This document shows positions 8,746 to 14,999 of a stretch of 14,999 nucleotides of DNA, piece after piece. Position numbers and translations under genes: made by a program. Below the pieces are notes generated by a model. That model was not told where the DNA came from and made no database searches. It saw only the letters and a program-made list of their open reading frames with translations. Origin of the DNA: Gaeumannomyces sp. JS-464. Lineage: Eukaryota > Ascomycota > Sordariomycetes > Magnaporthales > Magnaporthaceae. How positions within the stretch are numbered: position 1 is the stretch's first letter; the number at the start of each line of letters is the position of its first letter. Location of the stretch: NCBI GenBank assembly GCA_002197995.1, contig NGZR01000028.1, forward strand, positions 1 to 14,999, given 5' to 3'.

Positions 8746-9816
8746 GAAAGTAAAAAAAAAAAAAACGACATATATTTCCATTTTATAAAACTTAATATAA
8801 CGTTTTCTTTTAACATTATATTACTTTTTTACGGGTATTAACCGATACTTTATCGATTATTAGTCGATATAAAATGTTTTTTTAAAACGTTTGTTAATAA
8901 TACATTCGCGTATACATATAATTTGCCCAAGTTTTAACTCCTGGAATTAAAACCTTTTCAACTCGCTAACAGGGCATTAGCGGAACGCATTACCAATTGC
9001 GTTAAAACCAAACACATGTTCGGTAATACCATAAAAATTATAACCTTTATTGCTAGCCGTTAAAAAAACCAAACGTTATTTTAGGCTTACCGTAATTAAA
9101 GCATTATAACTTAACGATCGATTAGGCGGCGGGAACGCTAAGTACAAACGGCATTATAATAGCGGAAACTAACTAAGCACCGAACCCCGATATGAAAATC
9201 CGCATTTTAAACGCACCTAACTTTTTAACCTTTTGCAAATAAAAAAGGGTTTATATTTAATTTATATTATAAGTAAAATTTTTCGCTTTTATAAAAAACG
9301 ACACCCCGTTAAACTTTTGGTCGTTCGATAACCTCGTTAACAATACGCTAATAGCAGTTTTTTAAACCATTTTTTAAATTAAGGAATTCCTTAAAAGCAT
9401 TAAGTTAAAGCCCAAAGTTTAAGCATTTAAAAAATGGGTTAAAAAGGCGCCGCATTTACGCCGGATATTTAACGAGGATATCGAAAAGTTTTTAAAAGGG
9501 AAACCCTTTGCGATAATGGAAAAAATCCTTAAAAATTTCTTTAAAAACTTTACAACTTCGCCAAATGTTTTTTTTTTAAAACGCGGATACTTTACCGCCG
9601 TATATGTCGTTCGATTATAAAATCGAACTCCTCCCCGGTAAAACGCCATTTTACCATTATAACCGCGTTATATTATAGTAAAAACTGCGCGTTATTAGGA
9701 AGTATTTTAATAACCACTTAGCGAAAAGCTTTATCCGACTTAACGCATTGCCAGCGGTAGCTTTTATCCTTTTTACCCGAAAGCCGGGCGGAAAGGTTAA
9801 AGTTTGCGTGGATTAT
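8746..9816 (+). pseudogene. pol: E1-B pol, protease to early RT (decayed, truncated)
   Basis: Protease C-terminal motif VILGLP is readable at 9075-9092 and is better kept than in copy A, which has VILNLP. The linker before RT and the RT N-terminus follow, including the segment IELLPGKTP (about 9623-9649) and RKPGGKVKVCVDY up to 9816. The frame ends there because E2 begins at 9817. All RT catalytic residues, RNase H and integrase are therefore absent from the window. Differences from copy A are mainly transitions. Confidence 0.8.
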
Positions 9817-9912
9817 TATTACGACTAGCATGCAAGCCTTAAAATAATAGGACGGGAAGGGCTCCAAATAGCACTTTAGCCCGCATTAAAACACGTGGAA
9901 ATTACATAACTT

Positions 9913-10140
9913 AAAAGGGATTTTTGGATTTATAACAAAGCAACAAATCTAAAAGGGATTTGTAAATTTGTATTAAAATAACAAATCCAAAAAGGATTTA
10001 TAAATTTATAACAAAATAACAAATTTAAAAGAAATTTGTGGATTTATAACAAAGTAATAAATTTAAAAAAGGTTTGTAAATTTGTAATAAAATAACAAAT
10101 TTAAAAAAGATTTATGGATTTGTAATAAAGTAATAAATCC
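9913..10140 (+). repeat. 38-bp minisatellite, six units
   Basis: Six head-to-tail units of exactly 38 bp start at 9913, 9951, 9989, 10027, 10065 and 10103. The second reads AAAAGGGATTTGTAAATTTG then TATTAAAATAACAAATCC. Units differ almost only by G/A and C/T, as expected if an initially uniform array was later hit by RIP. Where one unit meets the next, AAATCC...GGATTT forms an inverted repeat. The array sits between the LTR start and the TATA-like site. Confidence 0.92.
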
Positions 10141-10168
10141 AAAAAAGTTGTTAAAAACGAATAACGCG

Positions 10169-10179
10169 TATATAAAAAA
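10169..10179 (+). promoter_or_regulatory. TATA-like element in E2 LTR
   Basis: TATATAAAAAA lies 29 bp after the minisatellite and about 250 bp before gag, a plausible site for element transcription. In RIP-mutated AT-rich DNA such strings also arise by chance. Confidence 0.35.
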
Positions 10180-10426
10180 TAAATTCCCTATTATTTTAAA
10201 TAGTTTTAATTAAAGCTTCGGCATTAGTTAATTTAAGTTAACTTTTAAACATCTTTTAAAGCAAGCAATCAAATTGTCCTTTTAAATTACGTAATTTTTT
10301 ATTAATTAAATTAGCGATATTATCTTTTCCTTTTTTAAAATGCCTTGCTTTAAAAGCAAACCTTTAATTGTAACATTTTAACTAATTTTATTTAGCACTT
10401 CGCTAAAAGGAAAAAATAATACAGTT

Positions 10427-11410
10427 ATAGCGAGTAGCAAAAAGCCCGAAAAGGAAAAAACCACGGTTTTTACCTTTAACGGTGTTAAATACGACCTTAA
10501 CGAAACCGCTAACACGGTTAGTTTTTTTATACTTATAACGAACGAAATCACTAAAAGTTAAACCGAAGTAAAGGAATTTACTGCGAAATTAGTATCTTTT
10601 AAAGCATTTATTGCAATCCGAACGTACAAATTCCCGTCCCCGGATTTTTACGAAAAGGAAAACGGCAAATTTAAAACGTTTTTTACCAAATGCAAAAGCT
10701 ATTTTAAATTTTACAAATATCAATTCGTAAGTAAAAAACAAAAAGTCGCTTACGCTATTACCAAGCTAAACGGCAAAGTAAAAAAATGGTTTTAACCAAC
10801 TTAAAGCAATTACTTTAAAAGGTATAAAAATAGTTAAAAAGCTACCAAAATCATTTTTACTAATTTCGAAACCTTCGGAAGAAAAGTTAGAAAAATGTTC
10901 GAAATAATCGACAAAACCCGAATCGCAAAAAAAAACCTACTAGCCTTTAAATAACGAAAACTTAAGCCAAATACGTAGCGAACTTTTAACGGATTAATAT
11001 TAAACTTAATTAAAGCGATACCATATTAATGCTGCACTTTTATAACGGTTTACGCGAAAACGTAAAAAATAAACTCGCAAAGTAGGATCGCCCCGAATTT
11101 TTTACGGATTACGTTAAAAACGCAATTCGCATTAGCGATAAATTGTACGAACGATAATAAAAAAAAGGATATAATTTTAAAAATGCGGCATAAATTAACA
11201 AAGCTAATTAAAAAAAGGTTAAATAGTAACCTATTACGGCTTACGAAACGCATTTAAACTTAATAAATTTTAATGCAAAAGCCGTTTACTAATAATAAAA
11301 GTAATAAAAAAAGCAAAAGTAAAACCCGAAAAGCGGGAAGTGTTTTAAATGCGGTTAAACCGGTTATATTAAAACAAACTGCTTTTAGCGGGACGATAAC
11401 CGGCAGGTAG
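10427..11410 (+). pseudogene. gag: E2 gag (decayed)
   Basis: The likely start is ATA at 10427 (former ATG) in the readable frame beginning xASSKKPEKEK. A capsid-like region follows, with AIRTYKFPSPDFY (about 10613-10651) and a frame with few stops to about 10930, then a frame change before 10970. The CCHC knuckle at 11341-11382 reads C-F-K-C-G-stop-T-G-Y-I-K-T-N-C: the three Cys positions are kept, the His is now Tyr (CAT to TAT) and one Gln is a stop. Lysine-rich residues precede the knuckle, as expected for nucleic-acid binding. The product is dead. Whether gag and pol were one polyprotein cannot be decided. Confidence 0.8.
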
Positions 11411-12400
11411 CTAACTTTTAATAAACATAAAAAAGCCCGATATAAAAAAGCTTATACCCCGGGTCGGCGTTTAATTAAATAAATTGCTACGATAAGTTAT
11501 ATACCATATACCAGTTCGATAAAAAGGCTACCGGATAATATCCTCGGAAATCTCGAAACGTTTGCATATTTAAAGCTATAAAGCTTAAATACGATAGCGA
11601 AGGCGAATAGCGCGTCGCTTTCGAATTTAGGAATTTAAAAGGAAAGGATGACGCCGTTTTTCGTAAGGTTTAAAAAGGAGCGGTATTAGCAAACGACGAG
11701 GAAAAAAAACCTTTAAGTTAAACCCATTTTTTTCGCGAACCCGAAAATTTAAATACCGACGCGAAAGTAAATTAAAACGGTTAAAACTTTAAAATGGCCG
11801 AGTTTTAAAAATAAGTAAAAGGTTTAAACGATATAACTTTTATACTTATAATCCGTAAAAGCTAAGCAAGCTGGAAAAGCTAACGCGCTTTTACGCTTTT
11901 CAATATTTCGAAATGTTTTTAAAACGTAAAGGTTTTAAAACATTTAAATGGCCCGTTATATTACGCTACTTTAGCAAACGGAAATAACGGCTAACCTTTA
12001 TCGTGGTTTAACAATTAATAAAAAGTTAAATATGCTAATTACCGGTCCGATAACGCAAGCGAGCTAAAAAAAAAAAAAGCTGCGTTAAAACCCGAAAACC
12101 ACCCCAGCATTAACTTAAAGCATTTTAAACATTTGCATTTTTTAAGCAAAATGCATTTATAAAAAATGCAAATTTTACTTATAACCTAAACTTAAATACG
12201 ATTTTTTTCCACGAAAGTTAAAATGCGAGCTTAAGGTTAAACCCCGTTTGGCATTCCAATTGCCACGGTAGGAATTAGCCCGAATAGGCAGGTTTACCGT
12301 AATTTTTAAACCTAACGAGCGGTACTTAATGCTATATGTTACTAGGACATTCGATTAAGGAAAATGCGAAATTACGAAATGCAAAAAGCATATAGCATAA
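11411..12400 (+). pseudogene. E2 gag-pol linker (decayed, unassigned)
   Basis: After the zinc knuckle the same frame stays readable for about 700 bp with only TAA/TAG stops. A Cys/Tyr/His-like segment near 11482-11550 (NCYDK...TG-stop-YPRK) resembles a conserved patch seen after the knuckle in some fungal Gypsy polyproteins; this is from memory and unchecked. The part after about 12000 has no recognised domain. The distance from knuckle to protease (about 1.5 kb) is much longer than usual for the superfamily. RIP becomes weaker from about 12240 towards the island. Confidence 0.5.
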
Positions 12401-12766
12401 AAGGCGAAATGTCGGATAGTTATTCCGGCGCATGCATTTAAAGGATTTAAAAGCCTGGGAGGCTTAAAAAGCTCCCAAAGCTTACAAGGCCTACAAGACC
12501 CACGTAACTTAAAAGCCCAAACCTTTTCGCAAATAAAAGGGGGCCTGTTAGCCCCCTTTCCTATAGCTAAATCTCTTTCCTCTTTATGCATAATACAAAA
12601 ACCCTCCAAATTTATAGATTTTTGTATGTCACTTTGGGAAAGCTCCGGGCCCCTGACAAAAGTAACACTCCTACCAACACGAAAGTTTAATATTAGGGGA
12701 TTACGCGAACGTACGTCCCGTTTAACCCAAATAAAAAAACGAACGTACGGCATTCGTTCCTTTTAT
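12401..12766 (+). pseudogene. RIP-poor open island inside E2, function unknown
   Basis: This stretch is visibly richer in G+C and in CA/TG than the rest of E2 and has no stop on the + strand for 122 codons (12401-12766; TAA at 12767). The frame is the one that holds the mutated protease active site at 12920-12931, so it probably belonged to the E2 polyprotein or was captured in frame. No initiation codon begins it (first ATG at 12626). The readable product has Lys/Gly/Leu/Ser-rich segments, such as SLGGLKSSQSLQGLQD, and no recognised domain. The opposite strand is also open for 132 codons (12355-12753), which low stop density alone could produce. Confidence 0.5.
12536..12559. repeat. Perfect 9-bp stem hairpin in the island
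   Basis: AAAGGGGGC and GCCCCCTTT flank the 6-base loop CTGTTA. The GC-rich stem stands out in this AT-rich window. It lies inside the open frame. No known role is assigned. Confidence 0.6.
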
Positions 12767-14482
12767 TAAAAAATTAAAAAAAAAACCACTTAAACGGAAA
12801 GCACGGAATGGAAAATAAAAAAAACCGATAAAAATCCTTGCAATAGCAAAATTAAATTAACCGTATAACTTATTAACATTCCGAATGGAATGTTAAAAAA
12901 AAAGGTTAAAGTAATAATTAATTGCGAAATATAAAACGATTACGTATCGTTATAAACGGTTAAACGGTATGGAATTTCCACAAAACGGAAACACTAACCG
13001 TATTAATTAAAAACGGTTAAAAAAAATACCCGTCGCTTATAATAAAAGATAAATCGATTAAAAAACATAACTAATAACATTACGTACCCGGAATAAGGAA
13101 AACGTTACTATTATATTAGATAAACTATATATAAAAAAAGGAAACGTTATTTTCGAAATCTTTTAGCTTAAAAAAAATAACTTAAAGATAAATTGGGCTA
13201 CCGGTTAAATTTAATAGGAAAAGCCACAAATAATTAAAACGGTTTACCAATTATAAACTTTAAACCGTAAGCATAAAAAGTAACGAAAGGAAATTATAAC
13301 GGTAATAAAATTTAGCAATTTACCTTCGCATTTAGCATTAACAAATACACGATTATCCAAAATGGAAAGCGATTAAAACGACCAAATTAACATTAAAAAA
13401 CGGCTCGCGAATATTTCAAAAAATATTACAAATACGAGGAATTGTTTTAAAAAAAACCTAAAAACGGTGCTTCCTAAATATAAACCGTTCGACTTTAAAA
13501 TTAAGCTTAAACCTGGAACGTAGTTTAAATATTAAAAGTTATACTAGTTTAGCCTTCGGTAATAAAAGGTGCTAAAAAAATAACTGGAGGAAAACTTACG
13601 AAAAGAACATATTAAACCTTTCGAATTTTTAATAAAATACGAAATTTTATGGAAAAAAAACGGGACGAAGCGAATATGTATCGATTACCGCCTATTAAAT
13701 AAGGTTACGATTAAAAACCGATATTTTTTACTTTTTATTAACGAATTACGAAATAAGCTCGGCAAAACCTAATATTTTACGGCTTTAAACTTACGAAAAG
13801 CTTATAGCTTAATACGGATTAAAAAGAGCCAAAAGTGGCTTACGGCTTTTAAAATAAAGCTTAAATGCTATAAATTTTTAATAATAACTTTCGGGCTTAT
13901 TAATTTATTAATTACGTTTTAAAAGATAATTAACCATATATTGCGCGAGTATTTTAACATTTTTATCCTTGCGTATTTAAACGATATCCTAATTTTTTTA
14001 AAAACAATAAAAAAACATAAGCAACACGTATATAAAATATTTTAAAAATTGCTTAGTGCAAAGCTTTTTGTTAAATTAAAAAAGTGCGAATAGCATTCGC
14101 AAAAAGTCGCTTTTTTAAAATTCGTAATTACGTTTAAATAAGTTTGCATAAATTTTAAAAAAGTCGAAAAGTTAAAAAATGGTTTATATTTAAAAATGTT
14201 ACGAAAGTATAAAGGTTTTTAAGATTTTTAAACTTTTACAAACGGTTTATTTATAGTTATAGCAAAATCGCTATACTATTTACGAACCTTACTAAAAATA
14301 ACCACCAGTTTTATTAGGAAAGGTAAAAATAAAAAGCTTTCGAGCAATTACGGAACGCCGTGCTAAAAGTGCTAATATTAATATTCCCGAACCCAAAAAA
14401 ACCTTTCGAAGTTAAAACTAACGCGTTAAATTACGCGATCGGCGGTTAACTTAAACAGCGAAACAATTAAAAACGGTTACAC
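12767..14482 (+). pseudogene. pol: E2 pol: protease, RT, start of RNase H (decayed, truncated)
   Basis: The protease active site, normally Asp-Ser/Thr-Gly-Ala, appears as N-C-E-I at 12920-12931 followed by stop-N-D-Y-V-S, consistent with G-to-A and C-to-T changes. The frame shifts once before 13104 and then stays open to about 14330 apart from RIP stops. RT motifs are clear: the [13 protein letters not shown] region (about 13681-13719), KAYSLIRI, FGLIN and the catalytic box as YLND (13974-13985, normally YLDD). Another shift in an A run near 14391-14403 precedes the RNase H start, NALNYAIGG (normally with catalytic Asp, now Asn). The sequence breaks after RLH at 14482. The rest of RNase H and all of integrase are absent. 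Confidence 0.85.
12873..12896. repeat. Perfect 10-bp stem hairpin before protease
   Basis: TTAACATTCC and GGAATGTTAA flank the 4-base loop GAAT. It lies about 25 bp before the protease active-site codons. It may be chance in AT-rich sequence. Confidence 0.5.
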
Positions 14483-14577
14483 TGTTATAGTGCAACACCT
14501 AAGTGCTAGGAAAAAAGCTTGTTATTACGCGAGGAGGGAAAGGAAAAAACTCCTATTTATCTAGTGGCGGAAGGCCG

Positions 14578-14587
14578 TATATATATA
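14578..14587 (+). promoter_or_regulatory. TATA-like element in E3 LTR
   Basis: TATATATAAG about 95 bp inside the proposed LTR, in sequence that is otherwise not AT-rich. This makes it a better promoter candidate than those in the RIP-mutated regions. Confidence 0.45.
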
Positions 14588-14595
14588 AGCTAAAT

Positions 14596-14662
14596 GGTAA
14601 TTGGGGATCGCTTCGTAATATTAGGTAATAGCTGGGTGGTAACTAAAGATCGCTCCGTAACA
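14596..14662 (+). repeat. 25-bp direct repeat, 42-bp period
   Basis: GGTAATTGGGGATCGCTTCG at 14596 recurs as GGTAACTAAAGATCGCTCCG at 14638. Over 25 bases the two differ at six positions, all transitions. It lies just after the TATA-like site. Confidence 0.65.
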
Positions 14663-14999
14663 ATACCTTTGCCTAAACCCGCAGTTGTCCTTAACTGCAA
14701 ACTAAGGTTAATATCCGTATTATTTTGCTAGCGGGTAATTGTCGAATCGTCGTTAAGCTGCCGTAGTTTTACTAATAGTCCCGTGCTTCCGTATGTGCCC
14801 CGCGTTATCGGAGCGCGGTGTGCTTATACGCGTTATGCCCGTCTCGTTACCCCTTTTTTACCTCCGTTTTACCACCCGTTGGGTTGCTCCTTCCTTTTTT
14901 ATTGCGGCGCCGCGCGCGCGGCGTGGTTGCCTCGCTGGTTTTTTGTTTTTTTATTCGGCGCCAACGCGTCGCTTCGCTCGTGTTCCATTTGCTTTTCTC

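Larger units (their letters stand above)
5121..9816 (+). mobile_element. E1 copy B: Ty3/Gypsy copy, truncated by E2
   Basis: Copy B shares its left LTR with copy A and matches A from about 278 to 2910 at an offset close to 6897 (5000 plus the 1895-bp insertion and 2-bp duplication). Differences are nearly all transitions. Similarity ends at 9816, inside RT just after the residues VCVDY, where E2 begins. The remaining RT, RNase H, integrase and 3' LTR are not in the window. If E2 is an insertion they should lie beyond E2's 3' LTR. Confidence 0.85.
9817..10375 (+). repeat. 5' LTR of E2 (probable)
   Basis: The sequence begins TATTACGACTAGC exactly where E1-B homology stops, the same start (TGTTACGA with G to A) as the E1 LTR. 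TAACA at 10371-10375 would pair with an original TGTTA start and gives a 559-bp LTR, with gag beginning 51 bp later. It contains the 38-bp minisatellite and a TATA-like site. There is no second LTR in the window to confirm the limits, so the right edge is an inference. Confidence 0.6.
9817..14482 (+). mobile_element. E2: second RIP-degraded Ty3/Gypsy element, 3' end cut
   Basis: E2 is a different Ty3/Gypsy family from E1. Its RT ([13 protein letters not shown]) and gag differ clearly, and its LTR carries a minisatellite. The order is LTR, gag with zinc knuckle, an unusually long gag-pol linker, protease, RT and the start of RNase H. It interrupts E1 copy B at RT and is itself interrupted at 14482 by a sequence starting TGTTATAG. 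Five bases before its start are ATTAT, a possible target duplication that cannot be checked because the right end lies outside the window. Confidence 0.85.
14483..14999 (+). repeat. Left part of a third LTR (element E3), lightly mutated
   Basis: E2 coding homology stops at 14482 and the next bases are TGTTATAGTGCAACACC, a typical LTR start that differs from both the E1 and E2 LTRs. Base composition changes at once: CA and TG are common, G+C is higher and CpG-rich runs appear (GCGGCGCCGCGCGCGCGGCG near 14904-14923). A TATA-like site, a 25-bp direct repeat and a 6-bp stem (GCAGTT/AACTGC, 14681-14698) lie within it. No right LTR edge, primer site or coding region is visible before the window ends, so the LTR call rests on the start and the abrupt junction. 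Confidence 0.5.

Noticed and set aside
8545..8781. Minus-strand open frame in E1-B
   Set aside because: It lies opposite the gag zinc-knuckle region, reads as low-complexity hydrophobic residues, and is a shadow.
9419..9649. Minus-strand open frame in E1-B
   Set aside because: It lies opposite the protease-RT linker of pol and has no support of its own.
9913..10140. CRISPR-like array
   Set aside because: Units follow each other directly with no unique spacers and the surroundings are eukaryotic retroelements, so this is a minisatellite.
11050..11253. Minus-strand open frame in E2
   Set aside because: It is opposite the E2 gag frame that leads into the zinc knuckle.
12536..12559. Bacterial-type intrinsic terminator
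   Set aside because: There is a strong stem but no following T run, and the context is a fungal retroelement.
12355..12753. 132-codon open frame on the minus strand as a host gene
   Set aside because: It overlaps an equally open + strand frame that is in phase with the E2 protease, has no recognised domain, and can be explained by low stop density in a RIP-poor island. It is kept only as a remark under that island.
14483..14999. E2's own 3' LTR
   Set aside because: The sequence does not resemble the E2 5' LTR at 9817, and E2 stops inside RNase H before integrase, so it belongs to another element.
1..14999. Spliceosomal introns, tRNA or rRNA genes
   Set aside because: No cloverleaf or rRNA-like stretch was seen by eye, and the stops inside coding remnants are explained by RIP, not by introns.

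Overview
This window looks like a gene-free stretch of a filamentous ascomycete (Pezizomycotina) genome, made of nested and decayed transposable elements. No intact host gene was found. Three kinds of evidence point to this group. Readable Ty3/Gypsy gag-pol and Fot1/pogo transposase frames are broken almost only by TAA and TAG codons. Catalytic Asp codons are often changed to Asn, and His to Tyr. CpA/TpG is scarce while CpG stays common and TpA is very frequent. That combination is the mark of repeat-induced point mutation (RIP, CpA to TpA), not of CpG decay. The species cannot be named from the sequence.

Layout: 1-120 is lightly mutated flank that may be the 3' end of an upstream element. 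Element E1 (Ty3/Gypsy) occurs as a tandem pair: LTR (121) - internal copy A - LTR (5121) - internal copy B, with LTR starts exactly 5000 bp apart. The second LTR is split by a 1895-bp Fot1/pogo-type DNA transposon (5278-7172) with 44-bp terminal inverted repeats and TA target duplications; the first LTR preserves the empty site. Copy B stops at 9816, inside reverse transcriptase.

A second, different Ty3/Gypsy element (E2) starts at 9817 with a TATTACGA... LTR that carries a 38-bp minisatellite. Its decayed gag, a long gag-pol linker, protease, reverse transcriptase and the start of RNase H follow. E2 stops at 14482, and a third, much less mutated sequence starting TGTTATAG (probably the LTR of element E3) runs to the end. 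The nesting is therefore E3 in E2 in E1-B, with the Fot1-like element in an E1 LTR.

The least explained part is 12401-12766 inside E2. This island shows little RIP and is open for 122 codons on the + strand, in the same frame as the mutated protease active site just downstream. It may be a captured sequence or a patch restored by recombination. All element coding regions here are pseudogenes. None could make protein, although the LTRs and terminal repeats keep recognisable cis signals.
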